A stretch of DNA of 64,000 bases from Sphaerisporangium viridialbum (GTDB lineage Bacteria; Actinomycetota; Actinomycetes; Streptosporangiales; Streptosporangiaceae): the NCBI RefSeq assembly GCF_049674955.1, contig NZ_CP187232.1:7626001-7690000 (forward strand). The letters are read 5' to 3'. The first letter of the stretch is position 1, and the number at the start of each line of letters is the position of its first letter. The notes under the pieces are model-generated. The model worked only from the letters and a program-made list of their open reading frames with translations. It did not search any database and was not told where the DNA came from. Below, piece after piece: positions 43,218-52,509 of the stretch. A program made the translations under genes and the position numbers.

Positions 43218-45920
43218 ATGAACCCCCTTCTCCTGCTCAGGGTCCACCGGGGCGCGGCGGCCCTGCTCGCCCTGCTGGGCCTGAGCGCGTCGCTGCTGGT
43301 CGCCGGCCTGCCACGCGGCTTCGAGGCCTCGTATGACGAGTCCCTGCACGGCATCATGGACGACACGGCCGCGAGCCTCAGGGACGTGGTCGTCAGGCTG
43401 CAGCCGCGACTACCCGAACAGAATCTCACCAGCGAGGCGGAGTTCAAGGCCAAGGACCAGAACTTGCGTGCGGGCCTGCCGCCAGCCCTCAACTCCGTGC
43501 TGGACACCGGCGCCGGCAACGACAGCCACTTCGCCGCCAAGACGTACGGGACCCCGGTGGCCGATCGCATCGGGTCCCCACAGCCGGCGGCGCAGTTCGT
43601 CAACCTCGCCTGGCTGTCAGGGTTCGACAAGCGCGTGCGCTACGTGGAGGGAAGCCCGCCGGGGCCGCCGGCCATCGTGGCGAGGGTGCCCGGGCATCCG
43701 AACCTGAAGGACATCAAGCGGTTCGACATCGCGCTCGTCAAGAGCGCCGCCGAGAAGATGGCCATCCCCGTCGGCACCACCCTGGTGCTCGGCAACAGCC
43801 ATCCCGCGCTCGCGCGCGTCACCGGCCTGTTCGAGCCGGTGGCCGCCGCCGACCCGTACTGGGTGCACAACCTCGACGCGGTCCAGGTCAGCGTACGGCG
43901 CACTCCCGCCGACACCGAAGAGCAGTACATCACTGCGCTGACCGGCGAGAGCGGCCTGCGGCAGCTCAACGGCGACGACCGCGACCTGAACTACAGCTGG
44001 GTCATCGCGGTCAGCACCCCGGCCGTCGACGCCCGCAACGCGCCAGACGTGATCCAGGGCCTGAACGAGTACCGATCCTTCCTGGTCCGGACGAACGCCG
44101 GCTCGATCACCGATTACCGGCTGGTCGCCGGGTTCTCCGAGCTCCAGTTGGACACGGCACTGGACCGGGTACTGACGGACTTCCTGAAACGGCTCGCGAC
44201 CGCTCAGGCGCTGATGTTCCTCATCCTCGGCGGCCTCGTCGTCGTGGCGGCCGGCGTCCTCGCGCTCGCCGTGCAGCTGATGACCGAGCGCATGCGCGCC
44301 GGGCTCTCCCTGGCCCGTGCCCGGGGCGCCTCGATGGAGGAGCTCATCAGGGCGGTCGTGGGCACGGTCGCGCTGACCGTCGTCCCTGCCGCCCTCGCCG
44401 GGTACGGGCTGTCCTTCCTGCTGCCCGGTCCCGTGACGCGGATCGTCCACGTGGCCCCTCTGCTCATAGTGCTGACCACGGTGGCGTTCGCGGCCGTCCG
44501 GGTCGCGGTCGTGCACCGCAGGCCGCTCCAGGAACGTCGCGAGGACGTGGCGGCCCGGCGGCCGTCCCCCCGCAGGGCGATGCTGGAGATCGTGCTCGTC
44601 GCGCTCGCGCTGGGCGGCGCCTACCTGCTGCGCAGCCGGGGGCTCACCACCGGGGTCGCCGCCCTGGGCTCCGACCCGTTCCTGATGGTGGTCCCCGCGG
44701 CGCTCACCGTGGCCGTCGCGTTGATCACCTTGCGGTGCTACCCGTACCCTCTGCGCCTGATCGTCTGGCTCGCCGCGCGGGCGCGGCCCGCCGTGCCGTT
44801 CGTCGGGCTGACCCTGGCGGCCCGCGCCAGGTCGGTCACCGCGCTGCCCGTGCTGATCCTGCTCCCGGCGCTGGCCGTCTCGGTGTACGGGTCCGTGGTC
44901 GGGGCGACCCTGGACTCCACGCAGCACCGCGCCGCCTGGATCGCCACCGGGGCCGGCGCGCGGGTGGACGGCGCGGCGGAGATCCCGCCCGGCGTCATCG
45001 AGCGGATCCGCCGCGTACCGGGCGTCCGCACGATCGTGCAGGCGGACAGGGGCGTGGCGCAGATCGGGTTGAGCAGCAAGACCACGACCGTCCTCGCCGT
45101 GGACCTCGACGCCTACCGCAGGATCGTCGCCGGCACCCCGCTCAGCGTGCCGCCCGCGCCGCCGGACCTGCCGCCTCCCGCCATCCCCGTCCTCGTCTCA
45201 CCCGATCTGTCGCATCTGACCAGCTTCGACATCGGCTGGCACATCCGCATGAGGCTCACCAAGCAGGGCGTCATCACCGGAGGCCTCGCCGGCGTGACCT
45301 TCGCCCAGGACAAGCTGATCGTGATGCCGTACGACTCGTCGAAGCGGGCCGGGGCACGGACGTACACCAACACCCTGCTCATCGAGGGCGACCACATCGA
45401 CGGGGCGGCGCTGAGGGCGGCGGCGGGCAACCGGCGGGACATCGTGGTGTCGACCTTCGACGAGGCCCTCGACAAGGTCAACCGGTCGCCGCTCACCTCC
45501 ACCGTCAAGAACAGCTTCCTGGTGGTGACCATCGCCCTGGCCGTGTACGCGCTGCTCACCGTCATAATCGCCCTTGTCGTCGGCGCCGCCGAACGCGTGC
45601 GGGCGCTGTCGTTCCTCCGTACGCTGGGGCTGTCGGAACGCCAGGCGGCGAGCCTGACCGTGCTGGAGATCGCCCCGCTGATCGTGCTCACCGCGTGCGC
45701 GGGGCTCCTGCTCGGCCTCGGCCTGCCGCCGGCCCTCGGCCCAGGCCTCGACCTCGGCGTCTACGCGGGCGACCTGTCCGTCCAGGCGTACGAGCTCAGC
45801 CTCACCACGCCGATCCTGCTGGCCGCCGGGCTCGCCGCCGTCGCCGTGGCCGGCGCGTTCCTGCACGCCGTGATCGGCCGCCGCCGGTCGCTGGGCTCCA
45901 TCCTCCGAGTAGGTGACTGA
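43218..45920 (+). CDS. FtsX-type ABC transporter permease
   Basis: 900-residue MacB/FtsX-type permease with duplicated architecture: membrane segment 1 (about 10-32), first outside domain (about 35-330), three segments (about 334-430), three more (about 454-560), second outside domain, and three C-terminal segments. FtsX motifs are visible (RMRAGLSLARARGASMEELIRA; AAERVRALSFLRTLGLSERQA). The ATG at 43218 follows GGGGAGGACCG. Expected to work with the two ATPases downstream in moving lipids, peptides or signals rather than importing nutrients. Confidence 0.92.
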   Translation: MNPLLLLRVHRGAAALLALLGLSASLLVAGLPRGFEASYDESLHGIMDDTAASLRDVVVRLQPRLPEQNLTSEAEFKAKDQNLRAGLPPALNSVLDTGAGNDSHFAAKTYGTPVADRIGSPQPAAQFVNLAWLSGFDKRVRYVEGSPPGPPAIVARVPGHPNLKDIKRFDIALVKSAAEKMAIPVGTTLVLGNSHPALARVTGLFEPVAAADPYWVHNLDAVQVSVRRTPADTEEQYITALTGESGLRQLNGDDRDLNYSWVIAVSTPAVDARNAPDVIQGLNEYRSFLVRTNAGSITDYRLVAGFSELQLDTALDRVLTDFLKRLATAQALMFLILGGLVVVAAGVLALAVQLMTERMRAGLSLARARGASMEELIRAVVGTVALTVVPAALAGYGLSFLLPGPVTRIVHVAPLLIVLTTVAFAAVRVAVVHRRPLQERREDVAARRPSPRRAMLEIVLVALALGGAYLLRSRGLTTGVAALGSDPFLMVVPAALTVAVALITLRCYPYPLRLIVWLAARARPAVPFVGLTLAARARSVTALPVLILLPALAVSVYGSVVGATLDSTQHRAAWIATGAGARVDGAAEIPPGVIERIRRVPGVRTIVQADRGVAQIGLSSKTTTVLAVDLDAYRRIVAGTPLSVPPAPPDLPPPAIPVLVSPDLSHLTSFDIGWHIRMRLTKQGVITGGLAGVTFAQDKLIVMPYDSSKRAGARTYTNTLLIEGDHIDGAALRAAAGNRRDIVVSTFDEALDKVNRSPLTSTVKNSFLVVTIALAVYALLTVIIALVVGAAERVRALSFLRTLGLSERQAASLTVLEIAPLIVLTACAGLLLGLGLPPALGPGLDLGVYAGDLSVQAYELSLTTPILLAAGLAAVAVAGAFLHAVIGRRRSLGSILRVGD

Positions 45921-46857
45921 GTTGGATCTGGACACCCCCACGCTTTCCGAGCTGGAGGCACAGGCCTCACACGTGCGACCGGCCTTCGGCGAGCACGCGC
46001 ACATCCTGTGCGACAACCTGGTGCGCATCTACAAGACCGAGGGCGTCGAGGTGGTGGCGCTCCAGGGCCTGGACCTGCTGATCGAGAAGGGCGAGCTGAT
46101 CGCCATCGTGGGCGCGTCCGGGTCCGGCAAGTCGACGCTGCTCAACGTGCTGTCGGGGCTGGACGTCCCCACCGCCGGCGTCGCGCGGGTGGCCGGGACG
46201 GACCTGCTGGCCATGACGGCCAAGGACCGGCTGCGCTACCGCCGGGAGGTCGTGGGGTTCATCTGGCAGCAGACCGCGCGCAACCTGCTGCCGTACCTCA
46301 CCGCCCGGGAGAACGTGCGGCTGCCGATGCGCCTCGGCGGGAAGCGCGACCGTCTGGCGAAGGCCGACGAACTGCTGGAACTGCTGGGCGTCGGCTACTG
46401 CGCCGACCGCAGGCCCGACCAGATGTCCGGCGGGGAGCAGCAGCGGGTGGCCATCGCGGTCGCGTTGGCGAACCATCCCGAGGTCATCCTGGCCGACGAG
46501 CCCACCGGCGAGCTGGACACCGAGAACTCCGAGCAGGTCTTCGCCGCGCTGCGCCAGGCCAACAGGGAGCTCGGCGTCACGGCCGTGGTCGTGACGCACG
46601 ACGCGCTGGTGTCGGAGCAGGTCGACCGCACGGTGGGCATCCGTGACGGGCGCACGAGCAGCGAGACGCTGCGCCGCGAGTCCGCGGGCGGCGAGATCAT
46701 CGCCGAGGAGTACGCCGTCCTCGACCGCGTGGGGCGCCTCCAGCTCCCCAGGGACTTCACGAACGCGCTGGACATGGAACGCCGGGTACGGCTGGAGCTC
46801 GAGCGCGACCACATCGGAGTATGGCCGAACAAGCCCCGCCCGGAGGACCCCCAGTGA
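45913..46857 (+). CDS. ABC transporter ATP-binding protein
   Basis: 314-residue MacB/LolD-type ATPase. Walker A GASGSGKST, Q-loop region VGFIWQQTARNLLPYLT, signature MSGGEQQR, Walker B VILADEP, H-loop VTHD. The GTG start overlaps the permease stop by 8 bases. The extended C-terminus (about 60 residues past the ATPase core) has a charged helical end. It serves the permease pair upstream. Confidence 0.94.
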   Translation: MTELDLDTPTLSELEAQASHVRPAFGEHAHILCDNLVRIYKTEGVEVVALQGLDLLIEKGELIAIVGASGSGKSTLLNVLSGLDVPTAGVARVAGTDLLAMTAKDRLRYRREVVGFIWQQTARNLLPYLTARENVRLPMRLGGKRDRLAKADELLELLGVGYCADRRPDQMSGGEQQRVAIAVALANHPEVILADEPTGELDTENSEQVFAALRQANRELGVTAVVVTHDALVSEQVDRTVGIRDGRTSSETLRRESAGGEIIAEEYAVLDRVGRLQLPRDFTNALDMERRVRLELERDHIGVWPNKPRPEDPQ

Positions 46858-47660
46858 CCACCCAGCCAAGCCACTCCCCCGGATCGGCCGAGCATCCGGA
46901 TGACGGGGCCGTTATCGCTCCTGCCGGGCGGAGGTCCGGGGATGACCCGCTGGTCGTCGTCCAGGGGCTGCGCAAGGTCTACCGGAGCGGGCCCAAGGAG
47001 GTCGTCGCCCTGCACGACGTCTCCTTCGAGGCGTACCCGGGCGAGCTGATCGCCATCAGGGGGCGCTCCGGCTCGGGGAAGACGACGCTGCTCAACCTGG
47101 TCGGTGGGCTGGACCGCCCGGACGGCGGGCACGTGGTCGTCGCCGGACATTCGGTGACCGAACTGCCCGAACCAGGGCTCCTCGGGCTGCGGCGCGACGT
47201 GATCGGGTTCATCTTCCAGTCGTTCGGCCTCATCCCGGTGCTGTCGGCGGCGGAGAACGTCGGTGTGCCGCTGCGCCTCTTGCGCACGCCCGCCGCCGAG
47301 CGCGAGGAGCGCATCCGGATGCTCCTGTCGATGGTCGGGCTGGAGAAGCACACGAACCAGCGGCCCTACGAGCTCTCCGGCGGCCAGCAGCAACGCGTCG
47401 CGGTCGCCCGAGCGCTGGCCAACCGGCCGCGACTGCTGATCGCCGACGAGCCGACCGGACAGCTCGACTCGCAGACCGGGCGGCAGATCATGCAGCTCCT
47501 GCGCGCCGTGGTACGCAGCGAGGGCGTCACGGCCCTGGTGGCCACCCACGACCCGAGCCTGATCACCCTGGCGGACCGCGTACTCGAACTCCACGACGGC
47601 GCCCTCGTCTCCCCCTCCACCCCGAGGATGGTCGCAACCGATGGCAGGGTGCCGGGCTAG
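46854..47660 (+). CDS. ABC transporter ATP-binding protein
   Basis: 268-residue MacB/LolD-type ATPase. Walker A GRSGSGKTT, Q-loop FIFQSFGLIPVLSAAENV, signature LSGGQQQR, Walker B LLIADEP. I chose the GTG at 46854: it overlaps the previous stop (GTGA) and has GGAGG about 8 bases upstream; an ATG at 46821 is open but lies in the preceding gene. Two ATPases for two permeases suggests each pair was once a unit, or that they form a heterodimer. Confidence 0.94.
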   Translation: MTTQPSHSPGSAEHPDDGAVIAPAGRRSGDDPLVVVQGLRKVYRSGPKEVVALHDVSFEAYPGELIAIRGRSGSGKTTLLNLVGGLDRPDGGHVVVAGHSVTELPEPGLLGLRRDVIGFIFQSFGLIPVLSAAENVGVPLRLLRTPAAEREERIRMLLSMVGLEKHTNQRPYELSGGQQQRVAVARALANRPRLLIADEPTGQLDSQTGRQIMQLLRAVVRSEGVTALVATHDPSLITLADRVLELHDGALVSPSTPRMVATDGRVPG

Positions 47661-47692
47661 GCGGCGGTACCGGGGAGCCGTGTTGCCTCGGT

Positions 47693-48661
47693 TCAGCGGC
47701 CGGTGCGGCTGGTGACGATGACCTGGAGCATGCGCTCCAGAGCGTAGGCGGGGTCGGTGCCGCCGCCTTTGACCTGCTCGTCGGCCACCGCGACGGCCTG
47801 CATGGCCCGGGCGATGCCTTCCGGCCCCCAGCCGTTGAGCTGGCGCTTCACCCGGTCGATCTTCCACGGGGGCATACCGACATGGCTGGCGAGCTGCCCA
47901 CCGCGCAGGTTGCGCGGGGCGCTGCCCACCTTCGCCAGCGACCGCACCCCTCCGGCCAGGGCGCTGACGATCAGCACCGGGGCGACTCCGGTCGCCAGCG
48001 CCCATCGAAGCTGCTCGAGCGCCTCCCCGAGCTTGCCCTCGACCGCCTTGTCGGCGACGGTGAACCCGCTGACCTCCGCCCGGCCCCGGTGGTAACGCGC
48101 GACGGCGGTCTCGTCGACGGCCTTCCCCGGAGTGTCGAAGGCGAGCTGGCCGCACGCCGCGGCCAGCTCCCGAAGGTCGTTGCCGACGGCGTCGAGGAGA
48201 GCCTGGGCGGCGGATGCGCTGATCGAGCGTCCGGCGTTCCTCATCTCGGCCTTGATGAAGTCGAGGCGTTCGCCGGCCTTGGTCAGCTTGGTAACCGTGA
48301 TGACGGCGGCACCGGCCTTCTTGAGGCCGTCGACCAGCGCCTTGCCCTTCACGCCGCCCGGATGCACGAGAACGACCACGGCATCGTCGGACGGCCTCTT
48401 GCTGTAGGCCACGACCTCGGCGATGGCGTCCTTGCCGAGATCCTGCGCCGACCGGAACACCACGATGGCGCGGTCCCCGAAAAGGGACGGCGACGTCAGA
48501 CGGGTGAGCTCGCCGGCCTCGACCTTGCCACCGACCAGATCGTGCACCTGGGCATCGGGGTCACCGGCACGCGCCGCCGCGATGACCGAGCTCACCGCCC
48601 GGTCGGCGAGCAGCTCCTCGTCGCCGACAACAAGGGTTACAAGGGCCGGATCCGTCGCCAT
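47693..48661 (-). CDS. holA: DNA polymerase III subunit delta
   Basis: 322-residue clamp-loader subunit. Recognised by LVVGDEELLADRAVSSVI at the N-terminus, LFGDRAIVVFRSAQDLG, the ISASAAQALLDAVGNDLRELAAACGQLA block and the C-terminal helical domain ending in DPAYALERMLQVIV. The ATG at 48661 was chosen; the open frame continues upstream through a 48-bp repeat and is not protein-like there. Convergent with the ABC cassette. Confidence 0.94.
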   Translation of the reverse strand: MATDPALVTLVVGDEELLADRAVSSVIAAARAGDPDAQVHDLVGGKVEAGELTRLTSPSLFGDRAIVVFRSAQDLGKDAIAEVVAYSKRPSDDAVVVLVHPGGVKGKALVDGLKKAGAAVITVTKLTKAGERLDFIKAEMRNAGRSISASAAQALLDAVGNDLRELAAACGQLAFDTPGKAVDETAVARYHRGRAEVSGFTVADKAVEGKLGEALEQLRWALATGVAPVLIVSALAGGVRSLAKVGSAPRNLRGGQLASHVGMPPWKIDRVKRQLNGWGPEGIARAMQAVAVADEQVKGGGTDPAYALERMLQVIVTSRTGR

Positions 48662-48783
48662 GCGAGCAGCATCCCATGTCCGTACGACCCAACGGCAACC
48701 CGGCCACCAACCTCCAGAGCCCTGCTCGAAACCACTCCGCCCACCTGCCAACCCCGGGACACCGTACGAACGGCGGACTCCAC

Positions 48784-48890
48784 GGAACGACGATCCGTCC
48801 TCCGTGGCGTGTCCGCTCGACCGCTTGCCCAGGAACGACGATCCGTCCTCCGGGGCGTCTCCGCTCGACCGCTTGCCCAGGAACGACGAT
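48784..48890. repeat. 48-bp tandem direct repeat upstream of holA
   Basis: Two full copies (48784-48831, 48832-48879) and the first part of a third (48880-48890), each starting GGAACGACGAT. The copies differ at a few positions. They lie about 120 bp before the holA start, in non-coding sequence. Confidence 0.93.
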
Positions 48891-49528
48891 CTCGTACACA
48901 CTCCCCCGGGCCGCTGGTGATCGGTCCGTCTCTCCAGTCCGAGGCGGTCGCCCGAAGGTCTTTACCCGGCTGCCGAGGCAACTACCAGGTAAAACGCTGT
49001 AACCTGGACTTGCCCTTCGGAAAACGGGCCCTCCCCTCTGCGGCTCTGGAGTCGGAGTACCGCGCCGTGCAAGACCAGGCGCCGGGCTCCAACCCGGGAC
49101 GGTGCCAAGGGCGCGTTTTCAGGAATCGGGCGGGTGGATCCGTTCATTGAGAGCCGGCCGCCCCGGGGGCTGAGGCCAGGCCGGTGTCAATGCACCACAA
49201 GTGCTGCCACGCGGGCGCGCGATATTCGAACAAGAATGCTCCCTCGGCCCCTCAACCAGGCTCTGGGTACCGACGGGCTACGCCCGTACGGCCGGAGCCG
49301 ACATCCGGTATTCGCACCGGCAAGACCCCGGAGTCGAGCCTCCGAGTCTTGGCAAGTGCCGGACGAACGCCCACTCTGTGGTGATCCGCGGCATTGCTGT
49401 GCGGGCTCTGCCGCCACAGGATCTCGCTGGCTTACCACTGGTAACAGTGCAAGCCATCGGCAATCCGACTGCAGGCACCCTCGGCCAATCTGGAAGCGAC
49501 GAAGAGCGAAAGAGGAGGTGACACCGCT
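48891..49528. other. Intergenic region, no gene recognised
   Basis: About 640 bp with several short inverted repeats (for example CCAGGT / ACCTGG near 48990-49010) but no tRNA, SRP, RNase P or tmRNA signature that I can recognise, and no ORF with protein-like composition. It may hold the promoter and leader of the zinc-ribbon gene. Confidence 0.5.
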
Positions 49529-49678
49529 ATGAAGACCAATCCGAACCGCCACGACTGCCCTCGCTGCGGAGCGATGCTCGACGACGGTCCCATCCTCTAC
49601 CGTTGCGCCGCGTGCCGTCGTTCGATCTACGCCGCCGACCTCAACACCGAGTTCCGCGCCAAGCGCACGACCGCCTGA
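49529..49678 (+). CDS. Tiny zinc-ribbon protein
   Basis: 49 residues, with a four-Cys zinc ribbon: CPRC at 10-13 and CAAC at 26-29. Begins MKTNPNRHD and ends in a basic tail (EFRAKRTTA). The ribosome site GGAGGTGA is the strongest in the window, 8 bases before the ATG, which argues that it is translated. The function is unknown; zinc ribbons of this size are often ribosome- or RNA polymerase-associated. It is convergent with comEC and preceded by a long non-coding region. Confidence 0.82.
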   Translation: MKTNPNRHDCPRCGAMLDDGPILYRCAACRRSIYAADLNTEFRAKRTTA

Positions 49679-49851
49679 ACACCGCCGACCCCGGCCCCTG
49701 ACGCCGATCCCCCCACGGCCCAAGTCCCGGCCCAAGGTCTGCGAACTTCGCGGCGATCCACCTGAACTGACCTAACCGCGATGATTTCGCCACTTTGGGG
49801 ACAAGTTCGCGCGGTCGTCTCGCTGGGTGGGGACCGACTACGCCCTTGGGA

Positions 49852-52509
49852 TCAGTGGCGGCGGGGCACTATCGCGAGGTGGCCGTGGGCGGATATGACG
49901 GCGAGGTCTCCTCCCTGGTCGGTTCGGTAGACGCGCATGCCGAGACCACGCAGGCGGTCGAGCGTCAGCGGGGCCGGATGGCCGTAGTCGTTGTCCGCGC
50001 CCACGCTGATCAGGGCGGCCCGGGCCCCTGTGGCCGCCAGGAAAGCCGGATCCTGGCGCGCGGACCCGTGGTGGGGGATCTTGAGGATGTCGGCCGCGGG
50101 CAGGCCACGCCGCAGCAGCTCAGCCTGGGCCTCTATCTCGACGTCCCCGGACAGCAGAGCCGAACCGGCGGCCCACCGGACATGGATCACGATGCTGGCG
50201 TTGTTCGCCATCGAACCCTCCCCAGGCCCGGCCGCCACCACCTCCGGCACGGGCCCGAGGACGCTCAGGGAGGCGGGACCGAGATTCCACGCCATGCCCG
50301 GAGATGCCACCCACTCTGGCACGTGGCGGCGACCGAGATCGGCGGACACCCGCGCTCTCTCCTGCCCCGGCTCGTGCCCCGGACTCACCACCACGGCCCC
50401 CACCGACCTATCGCGAAACACCCCGTCCAGGCCGCCGACATGGTCGAAGTGCGGGTGGGTGAGGATCAGCAACGGCACCTGCCTCACGCCGAGCGTGCGA
50501 AGGCATCGGTCCACGGACATGGGATCCGGACCGGTGTCGATCACCACCGCTCGCGCTGCCCCCGCGGACAGGACGAGCGCATCCCCCTGCCCGATGTCGC
50601 AGGCCACGAGGAGCCATCCGCGAGGCGGCCACGACGTGACCAGTGGCCGTACGAGCAACGCCGCGAGGACCGACCCGGCTGCGATGGCGCACACCACGAG
50701 GCGCCAGGCCGCGCGGCGCAGCAGGAGCCACGCGACCAAGGCGGTGGCCGCGAGCAGGAGAAGACCGACCGCTCCCCCGGGCCACGGCAGGGTGGCGGCG
50801 GGCAGAGCGGCAGCCTCTCGCGCCACCCAGATGATCCAGCCGACCGCGTACCCGGCCGGCCGTACGAGCCAGCGGGCCACCTCGACGCTGCCCGGGGCCA
50901 CCATCGCCGCCGCGAAGCCCAGAATCGTGGCTGGTGCCACGGCCGGTCCGGCGAGCAGGTTGGCCGGGATGGCGACAAGCTCCATTTGCCCAGACATGAG
51001 CACGAGCAAGGGTGTCACGGCCGCCTGGGCGGCGCAGGGCACCGCTATCGCCTCGGCCGCCCAGCGAGGCATCCGCCGGGCCATGCGGTCGCGCCACCTG
51101 GGCGCGAGCACCAGAATGCCTCCGGTCGCGAACACCGATAGCCCGAAGCCGTACTCCCTGGCCAGCGCCGGGTCGAAAAGGAGCAATCCGAGCACGGTCG
51201 CGGAAAGGGCGGCGACACCGTCCCTGGAACGCCCGGTGCCGAGCGCCACGGCCGCCACCGAGCCCATCACCAGGGCACGGAGCACGCTCGGCGACGGACG
51301 AGCGACCACGGCGAACCCCAGCATGGCCATGATCGCCAGAATCGCCCGGATGGCCAGAGGCAGCCCTGCCACCCTCCCCAAGGCGATCACCATGCCGGCG
51401 ATAACGGCGAGATTCGCCCCGGATACCGCGGTGAGGTGGCTGAGACCTGCCGTTTTCAGGTCGTATTTAACCTGCTCATCCAGCAGGGACACGTCGCCGA
51501 CGACGAGGCCGGGAAGCAGCCCTCGCTCGGCCGGCGGAAGGACGCCCGCGGCCTGTCTCAGCCCGGTGCGCAGGGCCGCGGCGACCCGTTGTGGTGGGGA
51601 TGGACCGCTCATGACCTTGGGCGGCTCTCTGACCGTGAGGATCGCGGACGTGAGCTCCCCGGGATCCGCCGGGCTCAGCCTGCCGCCGACCCGTACCCGC
51701 TGGCTGGGCAGCAGATCGATCCATTCACTTCCCTGGGCGAACACGACCACCGGTGCCCTGGTCGAGAAGCGTGCTCCGTAGGCCTCGACGAGCTCGGCCG
51801 AGCCTTCCACGATCACGCGATCGTGTCGCACGGTGCCACGATGGCCGGGAAGGACTCGCGGATCGGCGGTGAGCGTCATCTCGACCGTGACGGCTGCGCG
51901 TCTCTGAGCGAGCTCGGCCACCGGACCCGTACTGACGGCGTGAACTCGGAACGCCACCGCCCCCGAGACGCCGGCGACACACCCAAGCACAGCAAGAGCC
52001 GTATTCCTCCACTGAATCCCCGAATGACCCCCCGCTCCCCTCCCCAGAACACGCCTCAGCGTCCCCAGAACACGCCCCAGCGAGAACCACCCGCCACCGA
52101 TTGGTGGCCCAAATGGCGGTGACGAGGATCGCCGGGGTGAAGGTGGCGGGGGATCTGTCCTCGCGCGCGGCCGAGGGTCTGTCCTCGCGCGCGGCGGAGG
52201 GTCTGTCCTCGCGTGCGGCTTGCCGCCACGCGTCCGAAATGCGATCGCCGCCATGGCGGTCAGGGCGAGCACAGCCGTGATCACATCGGTGCGAACGGAA
52301 CAACCCAGCAGCACGAGCGAGGTGCCCCACACCGCGAGCGCCGACGGCACGAGTCGCAGGGAATGCTCCTGACCATGGCTGCGCCGTGGATCAGCCTCAC
52401 CCTCCTTGCGCCCCTCCTCGTGGTGCGCCGTTTCTTCGGTCTTCGGTACCGTGACCGAGCTCGCCGCTCCTGGCTGCGGCTTCGCGTTGTAGCCGGGATG
52501 GGGCGTCAT
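49852..52509 (-). CDS. comEC: ComEC/Rec2-type DNA uptake channel protein
   Basis: 885-residue membrane protein. Two early membrane segments, a DUF4131-like outside domain with an OB-type core, the Competence domain with many helices (LLPGLVVGDVSLL, LTAVSGANLAVIAGM), and a C-terminal metallo-beta-lactamase domain with THPHFDHVGG and KIPHHGS. It would carry single-stranded DNA across the membrane. Odd point: residues about 96-120 are an Arg/Asp/Pro repeat (ARTDPPPR) from a 24-bp tandem repeat. The ATG at 52509 overlaps the comEA stop (ATGA). Confidence 0.94.
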   Translation of the reverse strand: MTPHPGYNAKPQPGAASSVTVPKTEETAHHEEGRKEGEADPRRSHGQEHSLRLVPSALAVWGTSLVLLGCSVRTDVITAVLALTAMAAIAFRTRGGKPHARTDPPPRARTDPRPRARTDPPPPSPRRSSSPPFGPPIGGGWFSLGRVLGTLRRVLGRGAGGHSGIQWRNTALAVLGCVAGVSGAVAFRVHAVSTGPVAELAQRRAAVTVEMTLTADPRVLPGHRGTVRHDRVIVEGSAELVEAYGARFSTRAPVVVFAQGSEWIDLLPSQRVRVGGRLSPADPGELTSAILTVREPPKVMSGPSPPQRVAAALRTGLRQAAGVLPPAERGLLPGLVVGDVSLLDEQVKYDLKTAGLSHLTAVSGANLAVIAGMVIALGRVAGLPLAIRAILAIMAMLGFAVVARPSPSVLRALVMGSVAAVALGTGRSRDGVAALSATVLGLLLFDPALAREYGFGLSVFATGGILVLAPRWRDRMARRMPRWAAEAIAVPCAAQAAVTPLLVLMSGQMELVAIPANLLAGPAVAPATILGFAAAMVAPGSVEVARWLVRPAGYAVGWIIWVAREAAALPAATLPWPGGAVGLLLLAATALVAWLLLRRAAWRLVVCAIAAGSVLAALLVRPLVTSWPPRGWLLVACDIGQGDALVLSAGAARAVVIDTGPDPMSVDRCLRTLGVRQVPLLILTHPHFDHVGGLDGVFRDRSVGAVVVSPGHEPGQERARVSADLGRRHVPEWVASPGMAWNLGPASLSVLGPVPEVVAAGPGEGSMANNASIVIHVRWAAGSALLSGDVEIEAQAELLRRGLPAADILKIPHHGSARQDPAFLAATGARAALISVGADNDYGHPAPLTLDRLRGLGMRVYRTDQGGDLAVISAHGHLAIVPRRH
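52152..52223. repeat. 24-bp tandem repeat in comEC
   Basis: Three 24-bp units (52152, 52176, 52200) containing TCTGTCCTCGCG, encoding an ARTDPP-type octapeptide repeat. The frame is preserved. Confidence 0.93.

Noticed and set aside
49184..49521. Short plus-strand open frames before the zinc-ribbon gene
   Set aside because: No ribosome site, atypical composition and mutually overlapping frames.
48891..49528. tRNA, SRP RNA or other stable RNA upstream of the zinc-ribbon gene
   Set aside because: Several hairpins but no T-loop, anticodon arm or other signature that I can recognise.
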